A stretch of 64,000 nt of DNA from MWBF01 sp040772005 (GCA_040772005.1 JAXGYZ010000008.1:62001-126000), one strand, 5' to 3'; numbered from the stretch's first letter, positions 16,287 to 24,950 are shown. Numbers and translations: made by a program. The notes: generated from the letters alone by a model not told the origin.

Positions 16287-19200
16287 TCAGCGCAGAATCA
16301 GCGGCAGGTGAACCCGGTGACTCTGCCGGTAGCCGAAGTCGATCACGACGTCCGGCTGGCCGGCGACGATGGTAATCGGAACCTCCCGCTGCGTGGTGAT
16401 GCTGAAGCCGGGCAGGTCCGATTGTACCACCCGGTACGCACCCGGCGCAACATTGATGAACAGGTAGACGCCGTGCTCGTCCGTCCACGCGGTGACCGGG
16501 TCGGCGGGCTGGAGAGGCATGTCGTCCGGAACGACAAACACCCGCACGCCGGGCAGCGTGCGTTCGTTCCCATCGAGCACGCGATCGGCGTCGACGTCCT
16601 CCCATGCGCGGCCGGTGATGCGGCTGTGGCCGGGCATCTGTGTGGCCGTCGGTGTGTTGGTCCGTGTCACGTTGGGCGGGTTGGTGCTCGTGACGCTCGG
16701 CGTGTAAGTCGGCGTAGCCGACGACGTCGCCGTAGGCGTGTGAGTCGGCAGGGCGCGCGCGGCGAAATCGAACGCTGTCGTTAGATTCGCACCGACGGCC
16801 AGCACCACCTGCGGCGTACGCATCGTGTAGCCCAGGGGCGCAGTGCATTCGAGCACGTAGGTTGCCGGGTCGTGGGGTCCCAGGATGTAACGGCCGTCGG
16901 CGCCCGTGACGACCTGGGTGATGAGGTCGCCGGTCGTCCGCCGGAGCGTGAGGGTGGCCCCGCCCAGGGGCGGCTCGCTGTCCTGGTCGTAGCGCTGGTT
17001 GTCGTTGGCATCCCAATACACCAGGCCGGCGACGTGGCCGGTCGAGGGGGTTGCCGTAGGCGTGTAAGTCGCCGTAGGCGTGTAAGTCGCCGTAGGCGAC
17101 GACGTGGGCGTGACCGTCGCGGTCGCCGTCGGTGTTGGGGTCAGAGTGTGGGTCGCGGTAGGCGACGCGGTTGCGGTCTCAGTGGCCGTCGCGGTAGGCG
17201 ACGACGTGACGGTGGCAGAGGGTGTGGCTGTGGCAGTCGCCGTGGGCGTCGCGGTGGGTGTGGCTGTCGCAGTTGCCGTAGCTGTGATGGTGGGTGTCGG
17301 CGTGTGAGTCGCCGTAGGGGACGACGTTGCCGTGCTCGTGGGTGTTGCAGTCGCCGTCGCGGTCGCCGTGGGTGTTGCCGTGCGGGTGGCAGTTGCCGTA
17401 GCTGTCATGGTGGGTGTGGCTGTGGCAGTCGCCGTAGGGGACGACGTTGCCGTGCTCGTGGGCGTTGCAGTCGCCGTCGCGGTCGCCGTGGGTGTTGCCG
17501 TGCGGGTGGCAGTTGCCGTCGGGGTGGGCGTCCTGGTGAGGGTGGGCGTCGGGGTCGCCGTATGAGTCATCGTAGGCGACGCTGTTGCGGTGGGCGATGG
17601 CGTCGCGGTCGGCGACGGGAGCACCACGGGCGATGACGTGGGCGTGGCCCTGCTGCCCGTCAGCACGGCGCGGCCCCATGTCTCAGGCGCGCCGTTGGTG
17701 GTCTGGCCCTCCCAGACCATGAAGGTGTCGCGGCTGCCGCCGCTGTCGTCGTCGTCCAATCCGACCGTGAAGCCGAGCGTCTTGCCCGGATAAAATGGAC
17801 CCGCATTCAGCGCGGTCGGCGGCAGCCGCAGCTCGAACTGCCACCCTGTGTCGGTGAAGGTGATGGCCTGCAGCGTGTTCGTGATGGCATAGGTGCCGAA
17901 CTCACGCACGGTCCCGTCGGAAGCGATGGTGACCTGGTGGTCATCCGGATTCCACCACAACTGGTCGGCCAGCCCGTCGATGCCGAACTCTACCGCATCG
18001 TCCAGCCAGACATAATCGCTGTCGCGCCAGATGCTGTCATCCATGACGCTGCCGGACAGGACCAGATCATCCCCGATCCAGCCGCAATAGAACGTGCCGG
18101 AGAGGTCGACCGGCTCAGGCAGCGGCTCCGGGTAGCTGTAATCCGCAGTGGTCCGGTCCAGGTAGAGTGCCGGCTGGTGGGCCCAGTCATCCAACTGGCC
18201 GTCGAGCACGAAGCCGGGGCCGAGCGCGGGACAGTCGAGCTGTCGGGGCACCACGGGCGTGGAGGTGAGAGTCGGCGTCGCGGTCGGTGTCGGCGACGGC
18301 GTAGGGGTGTGAGTCGGTGTCGCAGTCGGCGTCGGCGTGTGCGTGGGCAGCGGGCCGCCGATGGGCGTCGGTGTTGGCGTGTTGGGCACGCCGCTCAACT
18401 GCACTGCGCCCCACTTGTCCGACTGCGAGTTGGTGCTTGTGCCGAGCCAGATCATGTGATCGTCGCGGCTGCCGCCGTTATCGTCCTCGTTCAGCCCGAC
18501 CGTGAAGCTGATAACCTGGCCGGGTGCGAGCTCCCCTGCGCCGGTCACGGCCTGCGGCAGGCGCAGTTCCAGGTTCCATGCGCCGGTCAGGGGTTTCGTC
18601 ACCACGGTCGCCGCAGGCACGGACACGCTGCCGAGGTCGAGCAGCCAGCCGTCGGTCGCGATGGTGAACTGATGGTCGTCGGCGCTGCCGTAGACCCAGC
18701 CATCGCGGGCTGCGTCCATCGCCAGCTCGATGCCGTCGTCGTGCCAGATGGAGGTGCTGTCGCGGTAGAGCTGCGTGTCGTTAATGGCTGCGGCGAAGAC
18801 CAGGTCGTTGCCCTGCCAGCCGCACCAGACCTGCGCCGACAGGTCGGCGGGATCGGGCATGATGCCGCTGGCAATGTAGCCTGCGGTAGTGCGGTCGAGC
18901 ATGATCGAAGGCCGGCCCTGCCACTCGGCCACGCTGCCGTCGAGGGCCAGCGCGGCGGGTACGCGCGGGCAGTCCACTGGCGGCGGAATGGGGGTGACCG
19001 GCGGGGTCGGCGTGCGTGTCGGCGTGGGCGTGGGGGTGACGTTGCTGGTCGGCGTTGCGGTGGGGAAGGGGGTCGGGATGGGCCGTTTGTGGTCCATTAC
19101 CTGCACCATATGAATGGTCTCGTCGCCATCAGCCCGATCCCACAGGCGGAAGTCGGTGCTGCCCGCACCGCGGTTTTCCATGCGCGCGTCGGCCAGGCTG

Positions 19201-20735
19201 AAGGTGGCTCGCTGCCAGGTGCCAGTGTTATTCTTCTGCACTGCACCCGCGACCTTGTAGATGCCCGACGAGACGCTGTCAAAGTGCAGTTCCCACGCAT
19301 CGTGGCCCTGGTCGAGGTAGGTCACGGTGATGGTCACCGCATTCGTGCCGCCGAAGAGATAACCGTCATCCACATCGAAGTACATATAGTGGTTGTTGCT
19401 CGCGCCGTCCGTACGTCGCGTATAGCGGCCCTCGGGCGCTGAGCCGACGCGCCAGAGCGGGATGGTCTTGCCGCCGGGCACGCTGTCCCGCTGCACGAGC
19501 CAGTAGGTGAAATTGCCCCATTCGGGGAACCAGTCGTATTCAGTCTCCCGCAGCGCAACCCAGACGCTCGGCGCGTCCGCCAGCGTGCGACCCATATGCG
19601 CGTTGGCAAAGTCGATGTACGGCCAGCGCGCGGGGTCCATCACCTGTTTGTCGTCGATCAGGATGAAGTCGGCGTGCTTGTCCAGTCCGCTCAGGAGGCG
19701 CCAGAGCGTGGCTTCCGGGCCGTAGGCATCGGGCCACTCGGTGCCCTCCCAGCCCGTGACGACCTGGTTGCCCCACTTCAGGATGGGGTCGTACTGCCCG
19801 CAGCCCGCCACGCCAGTGGTGGGATCGTCGATGATGACCCCGCTGCCGCCGTCCGGCTTGAGCCCGCTGTGCTGGAGGCCGACTCCGCGGGCGGCTGCGT
19901 AGTCCGTGATGGTCTTGCGCTCGCACGAGCTGAGAAAGCGGGGCGCGTATTCGACGACCAACTGCGTGTCGGGGAAGGCCTCCACGTAGCGGTCGATCAC
20001 CCACTGAGCATACTCGACCCACAGACTCTGCGTCAACCCGGCGGCTTGCAGGCAGCCGTCGTACTGGTCCTGGGCCGGCTGCGTCTCCCCGAACAGGCCC
20101 ACGCCGATTTCGACGAAGCTGATGCGCGGGTCGCCGTTGAAGCGTGCACCGAACGCACGGATGAAGTTGCCGTATTCCTGTTGATAGCCCGGGTCCCAGT
20201 ACTTGGGTATGGCCTCGCCGTCGCAGGTTACCTTGGCGGCGGGATAGCGGCGGAAGACATAGTCCGGCACGCCTATGCCGCCGCAGCACGCGCCGTCATA
20301 GGTGTCCAGCCCCACGGCATCGGGCTTGCCGTACTTCCAATCAGCCGTCAGGTAGTTGTCGAGCCAGGCCCAATCATAGGTGTCGGCCGCGGGCTGGAGG
20401 GTCTTCCACTGGACGGTCACATGGCCGCCGACGATCGGGTAGGCCTGTGGACTGACGTGACGGTAATCGTAGAAGAAATAGACGCCCGGTGGCCCCATAT
20501 GGGGGGAGTTGCCCAGATAGGCTGGGGCTGCATGCGCGGCTGCGACCGGCGTACCGGCGCGCGGGGACAGCCCTGGCGATTCAGGCATGTCGGGTGTGGA
20601 TTGCAGGTTGAGGGTGCCGGACTGGGCAGGGGCGGGCGCCGCCCTAACACCGTCGCTTCGGCTGGCGAGATACCCGGCGAAAAGGACAGCCAGCAAGCAC
20701 AGCGCCAGGGTAGAGAGCCAGCGGATTTCGCGCAT
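16287..20735 (-). CDS. Giant secreted GH-like (DUF4832-type) protein with two CBM9-like domains
   Basis: This 1482-residue secreted protein starts at the ATG at 20735 (GAGG upstream) with a signal peptide. A TIM-barrel-like domain follows (about 60-500; PHMGPPGVYFFYDYRHVSP, TVQWKTLQPAADTYDWAWLD, SFVEIGVGLFGE, QLVVEYAPRF), resembling DUF4832 and GH42/GH5-like enzymes. Two CBM9/DOMON-like domains (about 590-780 and 830-1028, each with ALDGSVAEW- or VLDGQLDDW-type starts and DDHQFTIA/DDHQVTIA) are separated by Thr/Pro linkers. A 200-residue Thr/Ala/Pro linker (about 1032-1232), two SdrD-B-like domains and the tail VHLPLILR complete it. It probably binds and cleaves a polysaccharide at the surface. 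The catalytic acid pair was not assigned with certainty. Confidence 0.8.
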   Translation of the reverse strand: MREIRWLSTLALCLLAVLFAGYLASRSDGVRAAPAPAQSGTLNLQSTPDMPESPGLSPRAGTPVAAAHAAPAYLGNSPHMGPPGVYFFYDYRHVSPQAYPIVGGHVTVQWKTLQPAADTYDWAWLDNYLTADWKYGKPDAVGLDTYDGACCGGIGVPDYVFRRYPAAKVTCDGEAIPKYWDPGYQQEYGNFIRAFGARFNGDPRISFVEIGVGLFGETQPAQDQYDGCLQAAGLTQSLWVEYAQWVIDRYVEAFPDTQLVVEYAPRFLSSCERKTITDYAAARGVGLQHSGLKPDGGSGVIIDDPTTGVAGCGQYDPILKWGNQVVTGWEGTEWPDAYGPEATLWRLLSGLDKHADFILIDDKQVMDPARWPYIDFANAHMGRTLADAPSVWVALRETEYDWFPEWGNFTYWLVQRDSVPGGKTIPLWRVGSAPEGRYTRRTDGASNNHYMYFDVDDGYLFGGTNAVTITVTYLDQGHDAWELHFDSVSSGIYKVAGAVQKNNTGTWQRATFSLADARMENRGAGSTDFRLWDRADGDETIHMVQVMDHKRPIPTPFPTATPTSNVTPTPTPTRTPTPPVTPIPPPVDCPRVPAALALDGSVAEWQGRPSIMLDRTTAGYIASGIMPDPADLSAQVWCGWQGNDLVFAAAINDTQLYRDSTSIWHDDGIELAMDAARDGWVYGSADDHQFTIATDGWLLDLGSVSVPAATVVTKPLTGAWNLELRLPQAVTGAGELAPGQVISFTVGLNEDDNGGSRDDHMIWLGTSTNSQSDKWGAVQLSGVPNTPTPTPIGGPLPTHTPTPTATPTHTPTPSPTPTATPTLTSTPVVPRQLDCPALGPGFVLDGQLDDWAHQPALYLDRTTADYSYPEPLPEPVDLSGTFYCGWIGDDLVLSGSVMDDSIWRDSDYVWLDDAVEFGIDGLADQLWWNPDDHQVTIASDGTVREFGTYAITNTLQAITFTDTGWQFELRLPPTALNAGPFYPGKTLGFTVGLDDDDSGGSRDTFMVWEGQTTNGAPETWGRAVLTGSRATPTSSPVVLPSPTATPSPTATASPTMTHTATPTPTLTRTPTPTATATRTATPTATATATATPTSTATSSPTATATATPTMTATATATRTATPTATATATATPTSTATSSPTATHTPTPTITATATATATPTATPTATATATPSATVTSSPTATATETATASPTATHTLTPTPTATATVTPTSSPTATYTPTATYTPTATPSTGHVAGLVYWDANDNQRYDQDSEPPLGGATLTLRRTTGDLITQVVTGADGRYILGPHDPATYVLECTAPLGYTMRTPQVVLAVGANLTTAFDFAARALPTHTPTATSSATPTYTPSVTSTNPPNVTRTNTPTATQMPGHSRITGRAWEDVDADRVLDGNERTLPGVRVFVVPDDMPLQPADPVTAWTDEHGVYLFINVAPGAYRVVQSDLPGFSITTQREVPITIVAGQPDVVIDFGYRQSHRVHLPLILR
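17281..17520. repeat. 120-bp tandem repeat inside a Thr/Ala/Pro linker
   Basis: Positions 17281-17400 and 17401-17520 are nearly identical with a period of exactly 120 bp (40 codons), with few mismatches; a weaker third copy lies just before at 17221. The repeat keeps the reading frame of the giant secreted protein, so copy number can change linker length without a frameshift. Confidence 0.85.
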
Positions 20736-20899
20736 GGGTCTGCCTCGGAGCAAACTAAGAAACATAATACATATACACTGTCAACGCCAAACGCGCAAAA
20801 AAGAAGCGTGTTGGTGACGGGAAATGCAGATTTTGCTTTGGCCCGCAGCCAGGGTGAGGGGGGAGATTACCGCGAACGGTCTTGGATAGTGTGAGAGGG

Positions 20900-20940
20900 G
20901 GCCGGTCTCGGCTGTGCCGAAGCCACAGCCGAGACCGGCC
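20900..20940. terminator. 17-bp perfect hairpin after tyrS (family 3 core)
   Basis: Arms 20900-20916 and 20924-20940 are exact complements (GGCCGGTCTCGGCTGTG) around a 7-nt loop. It lies 16 bp beyond the tyrS stop codon and upstream of the giant GH-like gene, so it can terminate tyrS transcription. The sequence is the same core as the centre of the element at 15153-15336. No U tract follows. Confidence 0.7.
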
Positions 20941-20956
20941 CAGCAGTCCTAAAACC

Positions 20957-22186
20957 TTACGGGACCAGCTTGATGAACTTGCGGCGGCCCACCTGGAGAA
21001 CGTGCTCGCCGTCCGGCGCGATGACGAGGCCGGCGTCATCCACCCGCTCACCGTCGAGCTTGATGCCGCCGCCCTGCACGAGCCGGCGGACCTCACTCTT
21101 GCTGGCCGCGTGGCCGGAGTTGGTCAGCAGGTCCACCAGGCTCACCGGCTGGACCAGCCGCAGCTCAGGCATGTCGGACGGCAGCTCGCGCTGCTGGAAC
21201 ACGGTGCGGAAGTGCTCCTGGGCGGCTTCCGCGGCCTCATGGCCCTGGAAGATGTCGACGATCTCGAAGGCCAGTTGCATCTTCAGATCGCGCGGGTGCA
21301 GCTCGCCGGCCTCGAACTGGCTGAACTTGCGATCGATCTCCTCGGTGGAGAACCGCGTCACCAGGTCGAAGAAGTTGCGCATGGCCGAATCCGGGATGCT
21401 CATCACCTTGCCGAACATCACCTCCGGCGGCTCGTTGATGCCGATGTGGTTGCCGGTAGACTTGCTCATGCGCAGCACGCCGTCCGTGCCGACCAGGATC
21501 GGGAAGGTCAGGATAGTCTGCGGCCGCAGCCCGAACGCCTCCATCAGCTTGCGCCCCGCGATGAGGTTGAAAAGCTGGTCGGTCCCGCCGATCTGGATGT
21601 CGGTGCGCATGGCGACCGCGTCGTAGCCCTGCATCAGGGCGTACATGAATTCGTGCAGCCAGATCGGGTCGCCCTTCTCGAAGCGCAGCGTGAAGTTTTC
21701 GCGCACGAGGAACTGCTGCACGGTGAAGTTCGACGCCAGGCCGATGATGTCCTTGAACATGAGCTGCGACAGCCACTCACCGTTGTACATGATGAGCGTG
21801 CGGGCTGGATCGAGCACCTTCCAGGCCTGGTCGGTGAAGGTCTTGGCATGGTCGCGCGCCTGTTCCTCGGTCTGCTGGCGCCGCGCGCTGGTCTTGTCGC
21901 TCGGGTCACCGATGAGCGATGTGTACGTGCCGATCAGGAAGATGACCTCGTGGCCCAGCTCCTGGAACTGGGCGAGCTTGCGCATGGGCACAGTGTGGCC
22001 CAGGTGCAGGTCACTGGCAGTCGGGTCGAAGCCGCAGTAGACGCGCAGCGGGCGGTCGTCGCGCCGCGATTCCGCCAGCCTCATGCGCAACTCCTGCTCC
22101 ATGTTGGTGCGCGTGGTCTCATCACCGAACTCGACACCGCGCATCAACAGCGCGAGTTGTTCTTCTACCGGTCGAAACGGGCTCAT
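20957..22186 (-). CDS. tyrS: Tyrosyl-tRNA synthetase
   Basis: This enzyme charges tRNA-Tyr with tyrosine in the cytoplasm. The 409-residue protein is a class Ic synthetase with the HIGH-type motif HLGH (residues 61-64), the tyrosine-pocket region RVYCGFDPTASDLHLGH, MRTDIQIGGTDQLFN, and the KMSKS-type loop RMSKS (about residue 250). A C-terminal S4 RNA-binding domain (VSLVDLLTNSGHAASKSEVRRLVQGGGI) completes it. The length and sequence fit the TyrRS-2 (TyrZ-like) branch found in many non-enteric bacteria. A 250-nt leader with promoter, mini-ORF and terminator lies upstream. Confidence 0.95.
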   Translation of the reverse strand: MSPFRPVEEQLALLMRGVEFGDETTRTNMEQELRMRLAESRRDDRPLRVYCGFDPTASDLHLGHTVPMRKLAQFQELGHEVIFLIGTYTSLIGDPSDKTSARRQQTEEQARDHAKTFTDQAWKVLDPARTLIMYNGEWLSQLMFKDIIGLASNFTVQQFLVRENFTLRFEKGDPIWLHEFMYALMQGYDAVAMRTDIQIGGTDQLFNLIAGRKLMEAFGLRPQTILTFPILVGTDGVLRMSKSTGNHIGINEPPEVMFGKVMSIPDSAMRNFFDLVTRFSTEEIDRKFSQFEAGELHPRDLKMQLAFEIVDIFQGHEAAEAAQEHFRTVFQQRELPSDMPELRLVQPVSLVDLLTNSGHAASKSEVRRLVQGGGIKLDGERVDDAGLVIAPDGEHVLQVGRRKFIKLVP

Positions 22187-22246
22187 TTGCTTTACTCCGT
22201 AATCTGCCTGTGGTATAATCGTACCAGGGTTGCGTCATCGAGACGC

Positions 22247-22273
22247 AAACAAAAAGCGTGGCAAGCGCCACGC
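22247..22273 (-). terminator. Intrinsic terminator in the tyrS leader
   Basis: On the minus strand GCGTGGC (22273-22267), loop GCTT and GCCACGC (22262-22256) are followed by TTTTTGTTT. It lies about 60 nt before the tyrS start, after a strong promoter in the same direction, so it can act as an attenuator or end an independent small RNA. A second hairpin (GCGTC/GACGC, 22246-22232) follows. Confidence 0.8.
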
Positions 22274-22438
22274 CTCACATATTCGATCAAGTAAGCACGA
22301 TCGGGCGGCTGCCTGCACTCACCGGCGAAGAAGGGGCGTCATCTGCTGCGGCGCCTTGCTCGCGGCAAACACGCCCCGCAGATACGAGTAGGGTGCGGCT
22401 TGAGGTAGGAACTGCCGGCACGCGAAACGCGATAACAT
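22256..22438 (-). ncRNA. tyrS leader transcript or independent small RNA
   Basis: From the predicted start near 22438 to the terminator is about 180 nt. It can form mutually exclusive helices: CTGCGG with CCGCAG, or GGGGCGT with ACGCCCC, which share bases. An ORF of 39 codons (22438-22319) begins at the predicted start point and has Tyr-Ser-Tyr at residues 17-19. No T-box, SRP RNA, 6S or tmRNA signature was recognised. Transcription attenuation of tyrS is the leading idea; an unrelated small RNA is the alternative. Confidence 0.45.
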
Positions 22439-22444
22439 GGCTCG

Positions 22445-22473
22445 ATCATAGCACGACCGGCAGAGGTTGTCAA
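22445..22473 (-). promoter_or_regulatory. tyrS: Strong promoter of the tyrS leader
   Basis: TTGACA (22473-22468) and TATGAT (22450-22445) are separated by 17 bases on the minus strand, giving a start at about 22438, some 250 nt before the tyrS ATG. Confidence 0.75.
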
Positions 22474-22483
22474 AGTCATCCAA

Positions 22484-22669
22484 GGGAACGGGTGCGTTTC
22501 ATACTGGGGGCGAACGCGGCCAGCGCGCATACGCGAATGGCGCTGCGGTGCTGGGCACGGATACACGAATATCCCGCCGCGGCGCACACGATTCGCGTAT
22601 TCGTGGCGCGCCAGCGCATTCGTTTATCCGCGATGGCCGCGCCCCTAACGTGAAACGCACCCCAGGGGA
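22484..22669. repeat. 186-bp palindromic element with terminal inverted repeats
   Basis: The left end (22484-22512, core GGGTGCGTTTCA then GGGGCG) is an imperfect inverted copy of the right end (22640-22669, CGCCCC then TGAAACGCACCC). Inner arms are also inverted: GCATACGCGAATGGCGCTG against its partner ending near 22632. It has no coding capacity and looks like a MITE or similar element. It separates the tyrS leader promoter from the LysM gene. Confidence 0.7.
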
Positions 22670-22690
22670 ACCGGCGGCGCGTCCGGACGT

Positions 22691-22707
22691 CTTATCTGGC
22701 AGATAAG
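22691..22707. promoter_or_regulatory. Palindrome CTTATCTG-G-CAGATAAG
   Basis: A perfect 8-bp inverted repeat with a one-base centre lies 44 bp before the start codon of the LysM-PA14 gene. The size and symmetry fit an operator for a dimeric regulator; function is inferred. Confidence 0.45.
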
Positions 22708-22750
22708 CCGTTTAGGCCATAGTCCGCATTTTCCAGGAAAGGAGAACCGT

Positions 22751-23464
22751 ATGTTTCAGTCATGGCAGCGTCGGATGGGTGTGTTGATGGTGGTTGTGCT
22801 GCTGCTGACGGCAGTCCTTGTCCCGGCTGCATCGGCCAGCCCGGTCGAGAGCCGCTCGGAGAAGGGCAGCGCCACCGCAGCGCTCGGCGCGAGTGGGCCC
22901 CAGTGCGCCGTTTATCACTGGGTGAAGCGTGGTGAGAACCTGACCCAGATCGCCCGCAAGTATGGCGTGTCGATCTGGGATATCATGCAATGGAACGGCA
23001 TCAAGAACATGAACCGCATTTATGCGGGGACGAGTCTGGTCATCTGGCGGGCCTGCCCGAAGCCGCCGCCGCGGCCCCACCCGCAGCCGGCGTCCTACTG
23101 GTATGCGACCTACTTCAATACCCGCGACCTGACGGGCGGCCGCGTGTATGAACGCCGCGAGGCGCAGATCAACCACAACTGGGGCTGGAGCTCACCGGCC
23201 GGCCCGGTCTTCCCGGACAACTTCTCGGCCCGCTGGACCAAGGCTGCAAACGCGGTGGGCGGCACATATCGCATCACTGTCCGGACGGATGACGGCGCGC
23301 GCGTGTACGTGGACGGCGTGTTAGTCCTGGACACCTGGAAGGTGCAGGCCGTGACGACCTACGAGGTCGATGTGGTGCTGGTGCCCGGCTGGCACACCTG
23401 GACGGTCGAGTACTTCGAAGCCGAGGGCGTGGCGGAGATCAGCTTCGGGGTGCGTAAGCTGTAG
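22751..23464 (+). CDS. Secreted LysM and PA14-domain protein
   Basis: This 237-residue secreted protein has a signal peptide (about 1-29, ending ASAS), a LysM domain (about 54-99: YHWVKRGENLTQIARKYGVSIWDIMQWNGIKNMNRIYAGTSLVI) and, after a Pro-rich spacer, a PA14-type beta-barrel (about 112-237: FNTRDLTGG, FSARWTKAANAVGGTYRITVRTDDGARVYVDGVLVLDTW). LysM binds peptidoglycan or chitin-like glycans and PA14 binds carbohydrates, so it probably attaches to the envelope and a glycan. AGGAAAGGAG precedes the ATG. It is transcribed alone and ends at a strong terminator. Confidence 0.85.
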   Translation: MFQSWQRRMGVLMVVVLLLTAVLVPAASASPVESRSEKGSATAALGASGPQCAVYHWVKRGENLTQIARKYGVSIWDIMQWNGIKNMNRIYAGTSLVIWRACPKPPPRPHPQPASYWYATYFNTRDLTGGRVYERREAQINHNWGWSSPAGPVFPDNFSARWTKAANAVGGTYRITVRTDDGARVYVDGVLVLDTWKVQAVTTYEVDVVLVPGWHTWTVEYFEAEGVAEISFGVRKL

Positions 23465-23511
23465 TTCCCGGTCTGGATGGCGGGGCCTCCCTGGATGCTC
23501 CGCTCCCTGGA

Positions 23512-23537
23512 GGACGGGCGCGAGCCCGTCCTTTTTT
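23512..23537 (+). terminator. Rho-independent terminator after the LysM-PA14 gene
   Basis: GGACGGGC (23512-23519), loop GCGA, GCCCGTCC (23524-23531), then TTTTTT. Confidence 0.92.
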
Positions 23538-23656
23538 GTGGCCCGGAACGACAAAAACGATTGTACCCCGGCTTTGCCAGCGATGCCGGGCAGGTGTATG
23601 ATGGGGCGATGTGCGGCCTTGCCCGCCGCACGGACATCTATCTCAAGGAATCATCC

Positions 23657-24874
23657 ATGCGCGCAAACGAGACTGCAATGCAGATCGGCACCGGCCTGCG
23701 CGGCCGCCTCAGCCTGGCGACGGCCGGCTGGGGGCCCAACCTGATGACGCTGGCCGTCACCTACTTCCTGGTCGCCCTGGGCCAGGGCCTGTTCAACGGT
23801 ATCACCACCAACTACTACGTCAACGACTTGGGGCTCAACGGCCAGCAGGTGCTCTGGCTGACCGGCATCCGGGAAATACCCGGGCTGAGCCTGATGCTCA
23901 TCGCCGCACTCATCATGCGCCTGCCGCTGTCCTGGCGCACGGGCATGTCGCTCATCCTGATGGGCATCGGCTTTGGGCTCTACTCCATTGTGCACTCTTA
24001 CCTGGCGCTGGCCGCGGTCGTGGTGATCGCCAGCATCGGGTTCCACAACTGGATGCCGCTTTCCAGCTCGCTGGCCCTTTCGCTGATTCCGAAGGCGGTG
24101 GCCGGCCGCACGCTCGGCACGCTCTCCGCGATCAGCGCACTCGCGTCCATCGTCGGGATGGGCATCGCGGGCCTGCTGGCGGTCGCACTGCCGCTGCGGA
24201 CCTTTTTCGTGTTGGGCGGCATACTGATCGTGCTCGGCGGGCTGCTCATCTTCCGCGTGCCCGCGTCAGTGGGCCAGGAGAACCGCTCGCAGCCGCGCAT
24301 GTTGCTCAAGCGGCGGTACTGGCTCTACTACGTCCTGACTCTCTTCGAAGGCTCGCGCATGCAGGTCTTTTCGGCGTTCGGGACGCTCATCCTGGTGCAG
24401 GAGTATGGCCTTGATGCGCGGCAGATCAGCCTCTTGATGGTGACGAGCGGCATCGTGAACTTCCTGTTTGCGCGGCGGCTCGGCCACGCGCTGGACTTCG
24501 TGGGTGAGCGCGTCACACTGTCGGTCAGCTACGTGCTGCTGGCGCTGTGCTTCATCGGCTATGCGACCGTCCACAACGCGTTGTTCCTGTGCGCGATGCT
24601 GGTCGGCATCAACCTGCTCGTCACCCTCAGCATCGGCCTGTCAACGTATGTCAACCGCATTGCGCCGCCGGAGGAACTGACGCCGACGTTGAGCGCGGGG
24701 GTGAGCGTCAACCATATCTCGTCGGTGGGCATGTCGCTGCTGGCGGGTTCGCTGCTGGCAATCGTCGGGTATGAGGCGCTGTCGTGGGGCGCGGCCGGGC
24801 TCATCATGTTGTCCGTGCCCTTTGCGCTGATGATTCGCGTGCCGCCCGCGCAGCCTGAGGCTGCCAACGCATAG
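23657..24874 (+). CDS. MFS transporter
   Basis: This 405-residue inner-membrane protein has about 12 hydrophobic segments and belongs to the major facilitator superfamily, which moves small solutes using ion gradients. Visible helices include LAVTYFLVALGQGLFNGI, LSLMLIAALIMRLPL, GIAGLLAVALPLRTFFVLGGILIVLGGLLIF, and a last pair around MSLLAGSLLAIVGYEALSWGAAGLIMLSV. The ATG at 23657 is chosen because AAGGA lies eight bases upstream; an open frame extends further but has no site. The central loop is Arg-rich. It is transcribed alone and ends at a long hairpin. The substrate cannot be told; drug export or sugar-type transport are both possible. Confidence 0.8.
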   Translation: MRANETAMQIGTGLRGRLSLATAGWGPNLMTLAVTYFLVALGQGLFNGITTNYYVNDLGLNGQQVLWLTGIREIPGLSLMLIAALIMRLPLSWRTGMSLILMGIGFGLYSIVHSYLALAAVVVIASIGFHNWMPLSSSLALSLIPKAVAGRTLGTLSAISALASIVGMGIAGLLAVALPLRTFFVLGGILIVLGGLLIFRVPASVGQENRSQPRMLLKRRYWLYYVLTLFEGSRMQVFSAFGTLILVQEYGLDARQISLLMVTSGIVNFLFARRLGHALDFVGERVTLSVSYVLLALCFIGYATVHNALFLCAMLVGINLLVTLSIGLSTYVNRIAPPEELTPTLSAGVSVNHISSVGMSLLAGSLLAIVGYEALSWGAAGLIMLSVPFALMIRVPPAQPEAANA

Positions 24875-24902
24875 CCAAGCAGGAGTGGGTCCCAACAGCA
24901 AG

Positions 24903-24950
24903 GGGCGGGCTGCGGTGTAGCACACCATTGTGCTACACCGCAGCCCGCCC
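24903..24950. terminator. 22-bp perfect hairpin, bidirectional terminator
   Basis: Arms 24903-24924 and 24929-24950 are exact complements with loop CCAT, followed on the plus strand by GCTTTT. It lies between the convergent MFS gene and the PRC-barrel gene and can stop transcription from both sides. Confidence 0.85.

Noticed and set aside
16872..17636. Arg/Gly-rich open frame opposite the Thr/Pro linker
   Set aside because: It is the reverse reading of the repetitive linker and has no start signal.
17041..17660. CRISPR-like tandem repeats
   Set aside because: There are no unique spacers; the repeats are protein linker codons in frame.
22187..22473. T-box, SRP RNA, 6S RNA or tmRNA in the tyrS leader
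   Set aside because: No GGTGGNACCGCG-type T-box, no GGAAG-type SRP apical loop and no tmRNA end motif were found; reported instead as an unassigned leader.
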